This document shows, one piece after another, positions 7,939 through 15,754 of a stretch of DNA of 22,248 nucleotides. The stretch is from NCBI GenBank assembly GCA_045543655.1, contig JAZPXN010000042.1:1-22248 (forward strand). The letters are read 5' to 3'. The position numbers and the translations under genes were made by a program. Within the stretch, counting starts at the first letter, position 1; each line of letters begins with the position of its first letter. The notes below the pieces were generated by a model. The model saw nothing but the letters and a program-made list of their open reading frames with translations. It was not told the origin of the DNA and did no database searches. Source of the stretch: RGIG995 sp045543655 (lineage in GTDB: Bacteria; Bacillota; Clostridia; Oscillospirales; UBA644).

Positions 7939-9663
7939 ATGCTGATCAACAAACTGAACGCTGACCTGCGGGCCGCCGCGGAAGAACTGGGGTACCCAAC
8001 CGAAAAGATCACCGTAACCTATTCCGACCGTCCCGATCTGTGTCATTATCAATGCAACGCCGCCTTTGCGCTGGCAAAAGAGCTGCGCAACGCCCCCATT
8101 AAGATCGCCGGGGCGCTGGCGGAAAAATTTGCGGAGAAATTCTCTTACGCCAAGGCTGACGTGGCCGCCCCCGGCTTTCTGAATTTCACCGTGACCGACG
8201 AAGAATTTTCCGACCTTCTCCGGGAGCTTCTTGCCGATCCCCGCTGTGGCGTGGAGAAGACCGACGACCCCAAAAAGATCGTGATCGACTACGGCGGACC
8301 CAATATTGCAAAGCCCCTGCACGTGGGACATCTGCGCAGCGCCGTCATCGGAGAAGCCCTGAAGCGCCTCTGCGTTTTTCTGGGACACGACGTGACCGGG
8401 GATATCCACCTGGGTGACTGGGGCACGCAGATGGGGCTGGTCATTGCCGGGCTGCAGGAGCGGTACGACCTTTCCTGCTATTTTGGCGGGGAAGGGGAGA
8501 AGCCGGAGATCACCCTGGCCGATCTGAACGAGGTCTACCCCATGGCCTCCGCCCGCTCCAAGGAAGACGAAGCATTCCGGGCAAAGGCCCAGGATATTAC
8601 CTTCCGCCTCCAGAAGCACGAGGAAGGATATTACCGCCTCTGGCAGGATATCTGCGCCATTTCCATCAGCGATATCAAGAAGGACTACGCCGCGTTGAAC
8701 GTGGAATTCGATCTGTGGAACGGAGAAAGCACCTGCGATAAATACGTAGACCCCATGATCGAATCCTTTATCGAAAAGGGGTACGCCTACGAAAGCGACG
8801 GGGCGCTGGTCATGGACGTGGCGGAGGAGGGAGACGAAAAGCCCATGCCGCCCATCATCCTGCGCAAGTCCAACGGAGCCCAGATCTACGCCTCCACGGA
8901 CCTTGCCACCATCATCGAGCGGATGGAGACCATCGACCCCGACGAGATGTGGTACGTCGTGGACGCCCGCCAGGGACTGCATTTTGAGCAGGTCTTCCGG
9001 TGCGCCCGCAAGACCGGGCTCGTGAAGGAAGATACCGTCATGATCCACGTGCCCTTCGGCACCGTCAACGGCACCGACGGCAAGCCCTTCAAAACCCGGG
9101 AAGGGGGCACGATGAAGCTGAAGGATCTCATCGCTCTCATCTCCGACGCCGCCGGGAAGCAGTTGTCCGAAGGGGCCTTGGCCCAGGATCCCGACGCGCC
9201 CCGGAAGGTGGGTTGCGCCGCCCTGAAATACGGAGATCTGGTCTGCAACCGCACGAAGAACTATATTTTCGATATCGACAAATTCGTCCAGTTTGACGGA
9301 AAGACCGGCTCGTACCTGCTCTATTCCCTGGTCCGCATCAACTCTCTGCTGGCCAAGGCCGGGGCGCCGGATCCCGAACGGAAAATCCTCATCACCTCCA
9401 AGGAGGAACGGGAGGTTCTGATGAAAATGCAGCTGCTCGTCACCGCGTATAGTCAGGCCTACGCAGACAAGCTGCCCAGCTTCCTGTGCGAGGCGGCCTA
9501 CGATCTGGCCAACGCCTTCAACGTATTTTACGGCACCCATAAGATCATGGCCGAAGCGGATCCGGTGAAGAAAAATACCTGGATCGCCCTCTCCGCCGCC
9601 GCAGGCAATCTGCTGAAGCAGACCTTGACGGTGCTTGGAATGGAGACCGTTCCCGCCATGTAA
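7939..9663 (+). CDS. argS: Arginyl-tRNA synthetase
   Basis: This 574-aa class I aminoacyl-tRNA synthetase charges tRNA-Arg with arginine in the cytoplasm. Visible parts, in order: the N-terminal ArgS domain (about 1-85), the catalytic Rossmann fold with the HIGH-type motif HVGH (128-131, in GGPNIAKPLHVGHLRS), the ArgS-typical FKTREGGTMKLKD block (384-396) where many ArgS enzymes carry a degenerate KMSKS loop, and the C-terminal DALR anticodon-binding domain starting near TGSYLLYSLVRI (about 452). The protein ends in TVLGMETVPAM, as is usual. Start: ATG at 7939 with ACAGGAG upstream; an in-frame reading from 7858 would begin before the promoter. It is first in a four-gene cluster, 28 nt before the lipoprotein gene. 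Confidence 0.97.
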   Translation: MLINKLNADLRAAAEELGYPTEKITVTYSDRPDLCHYQCNAAFALAKELRNAPIKIAGALAEKFAEKFSYAKADVAAPGFLNFTVTDEEFSDLLRELLADPRCGVEKTDDPKKIVIDYGGPNIAKPLHVGHLRSAVIGEALKRLCVFLGHDVTGDIHLGDWGTQMGLVIAGLQERYDLSCYFGGEGEKPEITLADLNEVYPMASARSKEDEAFRAKAQDITFRLQKHEEGYYRLWQDICAISISDIKKDYAALNVEFDLWNGESTCDKYVDPMIESFIEKGYAYESDGALVMDVAEEGDEKPMPPIILRKSNGAQIYASTDLATIIERMETIDPDEMWYVVDARQGLHFEQVFRCARKTGLVKEDTVMIHVPFGTVNGTDGKPFKTREGGTMKLKDLIALISDAAGKQLSEGALAQDPDAPRKVGCAALKYGDLVCNRTKNYIFDIDKFVQFDGKTGSYLLYSLVRINSLLAKAGAPDPERKILITSKEEREVLMKMQLLVTAYSQAYADKLPSFLCEAAYDLANAFNVFYGTHKIMAEADPVKKNTWIALSAAAGNLLKQTLTVLGMETVPAM

Positions 9664-9691
9664 GACCCCTTCTTTGAAAAGGAGGATTTCG

Positions 9692-11017
9692 ATGAAATAT
9701 CTGAAAATACCGGCCCTGATCCTGCTCTGCGCCCTGCTCGTTTCCCTTTTGGGATGCGAAAAGCTCGATCTGAGCGGAGGCAAAGACAAGGACGGAGATC
9801 TGCCCGTCTCCGAGGACGCTTCCGACCCCCGGACGCTGACCGTCAAGACCACCGTCACCGGCCGGGACACCTTCCGCCCCGACGAGGGGATCTCCCCCAA
9901 GACCGACGCTATCCTTGCCCGGATCGCGGAGGTGGAGAAGGAAACGGGATATACCGTCAGCGTAGAAATCGTTTCGGAAGAGACCCTGTCTACCGCCTTT
10001 TTGCGGGCCAGCCGGGCGGGAAAGAAATACGCCGACGTGATCCAGACCGACGCCGCCTTCCTCACGCGGTATTACGACGAGGGATATTTCCTTTCCCTTG
10101 CCGACGCGGGGCTGGAAAACTCTGCCACCGGCGTACTGAAAAAGCAGAACGGCACGGCCTACGCCTTCCGGGCAGACGGCTGGAATCAACCCCTCCCAAC
10201 TCTTTCTTATACCCTGTTTTATAACGAAAAGATCTTCCGGGATGCGGACTGCGACCTGCCCTTCGAACTATACGAGGGCGGCGCATGGAACTGGGCGAAC
10301 TTTGAAAAGCTCTGCGCCGACGTAACCAACGCCTATCCCGGGGAGATCTACGCCCTGGCCCACCCCACCGAAGGGGAGACCGACCTGATCTGGGCGACGC
10401 TCCACGCCGCGGGGCTGATCTATTTTACCGACGACGGGGAATGCGTCATGGACAGCGACGAAGGGCTGAAGGGCTTCTCAAGGTTGACAGCGCTTCTGAA
10501 TTCCGGGGTCACCTATCCGTTGGGCTCCGAAGCCGCCGTAGAGCACGAATCCACGGCAAAGCTGGCCTTTATCAACCGCCGCACCGCCTTTCTGGTAGGG
10601 AATTCGTCCCTGCTCTTTGAGACGGGGAGCGGAAGCATTGCGGAAAATCTGGGGGAAGATCTGCGAATCATCGGCTTTCCCGCCATCCGCAAGGGGGTCT
10701 CCGGCGGAGCCTTCACGCCCGACGATATCTTCCTGGGCGTCACCGCCGCTGCCAATAAAAATCTCTGCAAAGAGCTTCTGCCCAAGCTCTTTGCGCCCCT
10801 GGAGGACGGCGACGCCACCGAAGAGCTGACGGAGAACTATTTTTATTCCGAAGAAGACGCAGAGCTTTATCTGTCCCTTCTTGCCTCCGCCGATACCGAC
10901 ACCTCTCTTGCCATGAACGACAAGCGCTCCCTGATGGAGGAATATTTCCTGCAGGTGGCTCGGGGTCGCTCGGCAAAAGAGATTCTGAATAATTTTCAGA
11001 CCATTTTCAACAGTTAA
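9692..11017 (+). CDS. Extracellular solute-binding lipoprotein (ABC-transporter type)
   Basis: This 441-aa protein has a lipoprotein signal (KYLKIPALILLCALLVSLLG then Cys22). The body resembles family 1 extracellular solute-binding proteins: an N-terminal alpha/beta lobe with ARIAEVEKETGYTVSVEIV (about 74-92), an ADVIQTD segment, and a central region with GAWNWANFEKLCADV, typical of the sugar-binding class. It would capture a solute, probably a sugar, outside the membrane for an ABC importer. No permease or ATPase gene lies nearby, so it is an orphan binding protein or has been recruited to sensing. Start: ATG at 9692 with AAAAGGAGG at ideal spacing. It sits 28 nt after argS and 19 nt before the ACT gene, so it is probably cotranscribed. 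Confidence 0.85.
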   Translation: MKYLKIPALILLCALLVSLLGCEKLDLSGGKDKDGDLPVSEDASDPRTLTVKTTVTGRDTFRPDEGISPKTDAILARIAEVEKETGYTVSVEIVSEETLSTAFLRASRAGKKYADVIQTDAAFLTRYYDEGYFLSLADAGLENSATGVLKKQNGTAYAFRADGWNQPLPTLSYTLFYNEKIFRDADCDLPFELYEGGAWNWANFEKLCADVTNAYPGEIYALAHPTEGETDLIWATLHAAGLIYFTDDGECVMDSDEGLKGFSRLTALLNSGVTYPLGSEAAVEHESTAKLAFINRRTAFLVGNSSLLFETGSGSIAENLGEDLRIIGFPAIRKGVSGGAFTPDDIFLGVTAAANKNLCKELLPKLFAPLEDGDATEELTENYFYSEEDAELYLSLLASADTDTSLAMNDKRSLMEEYFLQVARGRSAKEILNNFQTIFNS

Positions 11018-11036
11018 CAGAAAGGATACATCCACT

Positions 11037-11306
11037 ATGAGAGCTATTATCACCGTTACCGGGAAGGACGCCGTGGGCATTATCGCCCAGGTTTCCGCCA
11101 CCTGCACCGAAGCCAACGCCAATATCGAGGATATCACCCAGAAGGTTCTGGACGATCTGTTCGTCATGGTCATGCTGGTGCGTATCGACGAAATGTCTAT
11201 CAAATTCACCGAGCTTGTAGACCGCATGAACGAGCTGGGCAAGAACAACGGCCTTGTCATCCACACCATGCACGAAGATATCTTCAACGCAATGCACCGG
11301 ATCTGA
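11037..11306 (+). CDS. ACT-domain protein (UPF0237 family)
   Basis: This 89-aa protein is a single ACT domain, a small ligand-binding regulatory fold. The N-terminus MRAIITVTGKDAVGIIAQVS and the following EANANIEDITQ match the ACT pattern (strand, G-D/K-x-V/P-G-I, helix, then N-I-x-D). An AGAAAGGATACATCCACT ribosome-binding region precedes the ATG. It lies 13 nt before the PFL-family gene. This two-gene pairing is widely conserved in Bacillota and other bacteria (from memory), suggesting that the ACT domain senses a small molecule, perhaps an amino acid, for its partner. The precise role is not established. Confidence 0.92.
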   Translation: MRAIITVTGKDAVGIIAQVSATCTEANANIEDITQKVLDDLFVMVMLVRIDEMSIKFTELVDRMNELGKNNGLVIHTMHEDIFNAMHRI

Positions 11307-11319
11307 AGGGGATAAGGCA

Positions 11320-12675
11320 ATGATCAACAGCAGTGAAATTTTAGAAACCTTACATATGATCGAGGACGAGCATCTTGACGTCCGCACCGTCACCATGGGG
11401 ATCTCCCTCTTTGATTGCTGCGATCCGGACCCGAAGGTCGCCTGCCGCAAGATCGTGGATAAGATCTGCTCCAAGGCGGAGCATCTGGTCAAAACCGGAG
11501 AGGAGATCGAGAAGGAATTCGGCATTCCCATCATCAACAAGCGGATCTCCATCACCCCCATGGCCATGATCGCCGCCGCCTCCAAAACCGACGATTACGT
11601 CTGCTTTGCCAAGGCCATGCAGGAAGCGGCAGACCGTTGCGGAGTCAACTTTATCGGAGGATATTCCGCGCTGGTTCACAAGGGCTTTACCGAAAGCGAT
11701 CTCAAGCTGATCCGCTCTCTGCCCCAGGCGCTGACCGAAACGAGCAACGTATGCTCCTCCATCAACGTGGCCTCCACGAAGGCGGGCATCAACATGGACG
11801 CCGTCCGTATGCTGGGGCATACCATTAAAGACCTTGCCTACCTGACCCGGGATCAGGGCTCCATCGGCTGCGCGAAGCTGGTGGTATTTTCCAACGTGCC
11901 CGAGGATAACCCCTTCATGGCCGGCGCCTTCCACGGCGTAGGCGAGGGGGAATGCGTGATCAACGTAGGCGTTTCCGGCCCCGGAGTAGTTAAGACCGCG
12001 CTGGAAAAATGCGACGGAGATCTGTCTGCCGTAGCCGAAACCATCAAAAAGACCGCCTTCAAGATCACCCGGATGGGTCAGCTGGTGGCGTCGGAGGCCT
12101 CCCGCCGGTTGAACGTACCCTTCGGCATCGTAGACCTTTCCCTGGCGCCCACCCCCGCCATTGGGGACTCGGTGGCTCACATTCTGGAAGAAATGGGGCT
12201 GGAACAGTGCGGCGCCCACGGAACGACCGCCTGCCTCGCCCTCTTGAACGACGCAGTGAAGAAGGGCGGCGTCATGGCGTCCTCTCACGTGGGAGGACTT
12301 TCCGGCGCCTTTATTCCCGTATCGGAAGACGCAGGCATGATCCGCGCCGCCGAAAACGGCGTGCTGACCCTGGACAAGCTGGAGGCAATGACCGCCGTCT
12401 GCTCGGTGGGGCTTGACATGATCGCCGTCCCCGGCGATACCTCTGCCGATATTCTTTCGGCCATCATCGCCGACGAGATCGCCATCGGCGTGGTCAACAC
12501 CAAAACCACCGCCGTGCGTATCATTCCCGCCTACGGAAAATCCGTGGGAGATCAGGTGGAATTCGGAGGTCTTCTCGGCACCGCTCCCGTCATGCCCGTG
12601 CGCAACGTCTCCCCCGCGAAGTTTATTGCCCGGGGCGGACGAATCCCCGCTCCCATGCAGAGCCTGAAGAACTGA
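11320..12675 (+). CDS. PFL-family protein (UPF0210 / DUF711)
   Basis: This 451-aa protein matches the UPF0210 family, usually annotated as 'PFL family protein' for a structural resemblance to pyruvate formate-lyase. Length is normal for the family. Recognisable stretches are RTVTMGISLFDC near 22-33, MIAAASKTDDYVCFAKAMQE near 84-103, GGYSALVHKGFT, and SINVASTKAGINMDAVRMLG. It has no transmembrane segments. Biochemical function is unknown; the name should not be read as formate-lyase activity. Start: ATG at 11320 with GAAGGGGATAAGG upstream. It forms a pair with the preceding ACT protein and ends 29 nt before a hairpin terminator. Confidence 0.93.
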   Translation: MINSSEILETLHMIEDEHLDVRTVTMGISLFDCCDPDPKVACRKIVDKICSKAEHLVKTGEEIEKEFGIPIINKRISITPMAMIAAASKTDDYVCFAKAMQEAADRCGVNFIGGYSALVHKGFTESDLKLIRSLPQALTETSNVCSSINVASTKAGINMDAVRMLGHTIKDLAYLTRDQGSIGCAKLVVFSNVPEDNPFMAGAFHGVGEGECVINVGVSGPGVVKTALEKCDGDLSAVAETIKKTAFKITRMGQLVASEASRRLNVPFGIVDLSLAPTPAIGDSVAHILEEMGLEQCGAHGTTACLALLNDAVKKGGVMASSHVGGLSGAFIPVSEDAGMIRAAENGVLTLDKLEAMTAVCSVGLDMIAVPGDTSADILSAIIADEIAIGVVNTKTTAVRIIPAYGKSVGDQVEFGGLLGTAPVMPVRNVSPAKFIARGGRIPAPMQSLKN

Positions 12676-12704
12676 CCCGGCAAAACCCATAGATTCTGAC
12701 CTGA

Positions 12705-12734
12705 GGCAGGGAGGGACTTCCCTCCTTGCCTTTT
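12705..12734 (+). terminator. Terminator hairpin after the PFL-family gene
   Basis: An 11-bp stem, GGCAGGGAGGG (12705-12715) and CCCTCCTTGCC (12720-12730) with one G.U pair and a 4-nt loop, is followed by only TTTT. The short T-run suggests partial read-through. The next gene starts 23 nt later and no separate promoter is visible between them. Confidence 0.8.
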
Positions 12735-12757
12735 CAAATCCGGAAAAGAGGAAACCC

Positions 12758-15148
12758 ATGGAAAACACCCCTTCCCACGACGTATTTATCAGCTTTTCCT
12801 TCAAGGATCAACCCACCGTCCAATCCATTGCGGCTCTGTTGGGCCAAAAGCACGGGATCTCCTACTGGATCTGCACCGAGGAAATCCGGGGCGGAGACGA
12901 TTTTTACGATATCATCGAGGACGCCGTCGAATCCTGCAAGGTTTTTCTGCTGATGCAAACCGAGCATTCGGTGCAATCGGACGAGGTAAAAGACGAAATT
13001 TACGCCGCCCTGCGAGAAAACAAGCGGATCATCCGCTTCGTTCTGGACGGCTCGGAATTGCGGAAGGGCGTCCGGCTGAAGCTGAAAAACAGGCAGCACG
13101 TGGACGGCCAAACCGGAACCCTCGACCAGGCCGTAGACCGGCTTGCAGAAGAAATCCGTCTTGCCCTGGCCCAAAAGTCCGCCCCGGCAAAGGGAAGCGG
13201 CGGGGAAGAGACCGAGATGCTTCTCTCCACACCGAACGTGGTCCCGAAGCCCATTTTCCACGGACGGGACGACGTTCTGCGCGAGATACACCGGCGCTTC
13301 CGGGAGGGAGAAAGAGTTCTGTTTTTGCAGGGCATCGGAGGCATCGGCAAGACCCAGATCGTAAAAAAATATGCCCGGGACTACGGCGGCGAATACGATA
13401 CCGTCGTTTACGCAACCTATGAAAAAAGTCTCCGGGATCTGATCGTGGCGGAAGAGCCCTTCTCCCTGCTCCCCCAAATGAGCCGGACCCTCCTGCCCGA
13501 CGGCACGAAAGAATCCGACGAGGCCTTTTTCCGGCGAAAGCTGAAGAAGATCAGCGCGCTGTCCGATCAGCGAACCCTCGTGATCATCGACAATTTCGAT
13601 ACGGAATCCGATGCAGATCTTCCCGCCCTTGCCGAAGGAAATTACCGGCTTCTTATTACCACCCGTTCCGACTTTTCCCGGTTTTACGCCGCCCTGCCCA
13701 TTGAGGAGATCCACTCCGACGAGGCGCTTTTGGCCATCTTCCGGGATAACTACGACGGGGACGAGGTGGATTTCGGTGATCCCGCCCTGATCGAGCTTTT
13801 CGACAAGGTCAACCGCCACACCTACACCATCGAGCTGCTGGCGCAACACATGGAAAACAGCGGACAGACCCCTCGGGAAATGATCGAGGCCCTGGAGGCT
13901 CAGGGCATCACCTCCCTGGACGAGGAGGTCCGCAATTCCGACATGACCACCACCGTAGCCTACGAAAATCTTCTGAAAATGTTCCGCATTTTCTCCCTGA
14001 CGGCAGAAGACCGGCAGATTCTTTCTCTGCTTTCGCTGATGCCCCTGGAGGGGGTCAAATCCCGGGATTTCCGCCATTGGAGCGGCCTTGCCTCGCCGAA
14101 GCCTCTCAAGTCCCTGCTGGAACGCAGCTGGATCATCAAGAACACGGAGGGTATCGCCCTGCACCCCATCGTCCGGCAGGTGGTCTGCCACGAGGTTCCC
14201 CCCACGGTAGAAGGTTGTACCGAATTCAGGAAGCGCTTCTGCGAAAGCATCGACGAGGTCCGGGCGTGGCATATGAAAAAATCCGAAAAGGATCACTACG
14301 CCGCCGTTGCGAAGGGGCTTCTTTCGGTCTTTCGCACCATCACGCCGGAAACCGAAGTTCTTTATTATCACACGGAGGTTCTGCTGAGCTTTGCCGTAGA
14401 CCCGGAGGGGGCGGTAACGCTGGCAGAGCGGCTCTTTGAATACTGCCTTGCGACCCACGGAGAAAAGGATTACCGCACCGGACGGGCCGCCTATAAATTG
14501 GGCTGGGCCTACGCCTATAACACCGCCCTGCCCGACGCCCTTGCAAAAGCGGCCCATTGGCTGGAGATTGCAGACCGGATTCTGGGGGCCGTTGACCTGG
14601 TCGGGAACGAACAGAAAACCTCCTTTTCCCAAACCAAGGTCAATCTGGCCAAGACCCGTCTTCTGCTCTATCAGAAATCCGGCGCTCCCGCAGATCTTGC
14701 GCAGGCAAAGGCTCACGCCGAATTTGCCGTGGCCTATACGAAAAAATATTACGATACCCCCGGCGATCCCCAGCGGGTGCGCATTGCGGGAGCGAGTCTC
14801 CAGCTTGCCGACGTCCTGCTGGAGGCCGGAGAATGGGAAGAGGCCCTGAAAAGCGTAGACGTGGCACTCCCTCTTCTCATCACGGCCTATACCGAAACCG
14901 ACAGCGACGTCATGTTTGCCCTGCACCGCAAATCGGCAATTCTGTATGCCCTGGGGCGCTATGAAGAAGCCCTGCCGATTGCCGCAAGGGCCGCCGCAGG
15001 CTACGCAGACTTTTTTGGAGAATCCCATCCCATCGTGGCCGACGCCTACCGGGTGCTGGGGGACTGCCACAAGGCCGTCGGAAACGAAGCCGAAGCCGCG
15101 CAAGCCCACGAAAAAGCAAAGACCATCACCGAAAAATTATATGGATAA
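12758..15148 (+). CDS. TIR / NB-ARC / TPR STAND NTPase (NLR-like, candidate antiviral sensor)
   Basis: This 796-aa protein has three parts. (1) An N-terminal TIR domain (about 6-135) starts with HDVFISFSFKD and includes ISYWICTEEIRGGDDFYDII (34-53). The NADase-type catalytic Glu is probably among Glu41, Glu42 or Glu54, and which one cannot be settled without structural alignment. (2) An NB-ARC-type ATPase (about 165-480) has Walker A GIGGIGKT (192-199), Walker B LVIIDNF (274-280), an RLLITTRSDF sensor strand (297-306) and a winged-helix LHPIVRQ (468-474) resembling the NLR MHD site. (3) A C-terminal helical TPR-like sensor occupies about 540-796. By analogy with characterised TIR-STAND proteins, ligand binding by the TPR region would drive oligomerisation and TIR-mediated NAD+ loss or signalling (inference). 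Start: ATG at 12758 after AAAAGAGGAAA. Base and codon use resemble the neighbours. It is downstream of argS-PFL and convergent with a Fic toxin. Confidence 0.92.
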   Translation: MENTPSHDVFISFSFKDQPTVQSIAALLGQKHGISYWICTEEIRGGDDFYDIIEDAVESCKVFLLMQTEHSVQSDEVKDEIYAALRENKRIIRFVLDGSELRKGVRLKLKNRQHVDGQTGTLDQAVDRLAEEIRLALAQKSAPAKGSGGEETEMLLSTPNVVPKPIFHGRDDVLREIHRRFREGERVLFLQGIGGIGKTQIVKKYARDYGGEYDTVVYATYEKSLRDLIVAEEPFSLLPQMSRTLLPDGTKESDEAFFRRKLKKISALSDQRTLVIIDNFDTESDADLPALAEGNYRLLITTRSDFSRFYAALPIEEIHSDEALLAIFRDNYDGDEVDFGDPALIELFDKVNRHTYTIELLAQHMENSGQTPREMIEALEAQGITSLDEEVRNSDMTTTVAYENLLKMFRIFSLTAEDRQILSLLSLMPLEGVKSRDFRHWSGLASPKPLKSLLERSWIIKNTEGIALHPIVRQVVCHEVPPTVEGCTEFRKRFCESIDEVRAWHMKKSEKDHYAAVAKGLLSVFRTITPETEVLYYHTEVLLSFAVDPEGAVTLAERLFEYCLATHGEKDYRTGRAAYKLGWAYAYNTALPDALAKAAHWLEIADRILGAVDLVGNEQKTSFSQTKVNLAKTRLLLYQKSGAPADLAQAKAHAEFAVAYTKKYYDTPGDPQRVRIAGASLQLADVLLEAGEWEEALKSVDVALPLLITAYTETDSDVMFALHRKSAILYALGRYEEALPIAARAAAGYADFFGESHPIVADAYRVLGDCHKAVGNEAEAAQAHEKAKTITEKLYG

Positions 15149-15151
15149 AAG

Positions 15152-15191
15152 CAACGGGAGGATCTGTCGGAACAGATCCTCCCTCTTTCGT
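15152..15191. terminator. Bidirectional terminator between the TIR gene and the Fic toxin
   Basis: A perfect 12-bp stem, GGGAGGATCTGT (15156-15167) and ACAGATCCTCCC (15172-15183) with loop CGGA, is flanked by AACG/CGTT that can extend it. T-rich sequence follows on both strands (TCTTTCGTTGTT on plus, GTTGCTTTT on minus). It lies 7 nt after the TIR stop and 13 nt from the Fic stop. Confidence 0.85.
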
Positions 15192-15196
15192 TGTTA

Positions 15197-15574
15197 TTAC
15201 TTCCGGCCGTCGCGGATGCAGGCAAGCAATCCGTCGCAGGTCATCTCCCCGGCGGCCACGGCAAGAGCGATGCGGGCAACGTCGCCGTCGTCCCAGGAGA
15301 GAGAGACGCCGTTAACCTCCAGAAAGACCAGCAAAGCGAACATTCCGATCCGTTTGTTTCCGTCCACGAAGGGGTGGTTGGAGATCAGAGCGTATCCCAT
15401 CCGGGCGGCTTTTTCCTCCACCGTCGGATAAAGATCTACCCCGCCGAAGGTCTGAAAGGGGGCCGCCGCCGCACTCTCCAGCAAGGACCGCTCCCGCAAT
15501 CCCGGGTCTCCCCCGGTGGCCTCGGCCATACTGCGGTGGAGGCGTATTATTGTTTCGTCGGTCAATACGATCAT
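15197..15574 (-). CDS. Fic/Doc-family toxin (death-on-curing type)
   Basis: This 125-aa Fic-fold protein is of the short, stand-alone Doc length. Its active-site motif is HPFVDGNKR (67-75), matching HxFx(D/E)GNxR, with catalytic His67. The N-terminal GGDPGLRERSLLESAAAAPF and the DLYPTVEEKAA stretch are typical of Doc-like proteins. Phage P1 Doc has an altered motif and phosphorylates EF-Tu, whereas classic Fic enzymes AMPylate. Here the Gly in DGNKR is closer to the AMPylator form, so the reaction is undecided. Its ATG overlaps the stop of a 42-aa gene by ATGA, so the two are translationally coupled, like a toxin-antitoxin pair. It is convergent with the TIR-STAND gene. Confidence 0.92.
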   Translation of the reverse strand: MIVLTDETIIRLHRSMAEATGGDPGLRERSLLESAAAAPFQTFGGVDLYPTVEEKAARMGYALISNHPFVDGNKRIGMFALLVFLEVNGVSLSWDDGDVARIALAVAAGEMTCDGLLACIRDGRK

Positions 15575-15699
15575 TTTGCCAACTCTTCAAAGGCTTTTTT
15601 GTATTTTTCCAAAATCTTCCAGGCGGCGCGGTCGATGGCTTCGTTTTCGGAGCAAGCTTGCGGACGGCGGGAGGAAGGGGACGTATTCTTTTGTTTCAT
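15571..15699 (-). CDS. Small antitoxin-like protein (partner of the Fic/Doc toxin)
   Basis: This 42-aa protein, easily missed because of its size, begins MKQKNTSPSSRRPQACSENE and ends in a predicted amphipathic helix, AIDRAAWKILEKYKKAFEEL plus AK. It starts at ATG 15699 behind AAAGGAGAAAAC (ideal spacing) and its TGA overlaps the toxin's ATG in ATGA. Order, coupling and a single C-terminal helix fit an antitoxin that folds onto the Fic domain, as the Phd C-terminus does on Doc. It has no recognisable DNA-binding domain, so autoregulation would have to work differently from Phd. The antitoxin role is inference from context; the reading frame and ribosome binding site are directly seen. Confidence 0.8.
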   Translation of the reverse strand: MKQKNTSPSSRRPQACSENEAIDRAAWKILEKYKKAFEELAK

Positions 15700-15754
15700 T
15701 GCGTTTTCTCCTTTCGTATTTGCTTAAAAAGACCCGAAACGGCCTCGTTTTTCG

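Noticed and set aside
7777..10065. Long minus-strand open frame opposite argS (762 codons).
   Set aside because: It is antisense to an unmistakable arginyl-tRNA synthetase and spans its promoter; its composition is that of a shadow frame.
11350..12804. Minus-strand open frame opposite the PFL-family gene (484 codons).
   Set aside because: Gly/His/Asp-rich shadow composition with no domain; the plus-strand protein is a clear family member.
12734..15109. Long open frame on the minus strand opposite the TIR-STAND gene (791 codons).
   Set aside because: It mirrors the GC-rich third positions of the real gene, has no recognisable domains or ribosome binding site, and the plus-strand protein has clear TIR and NB-ARC motifs.
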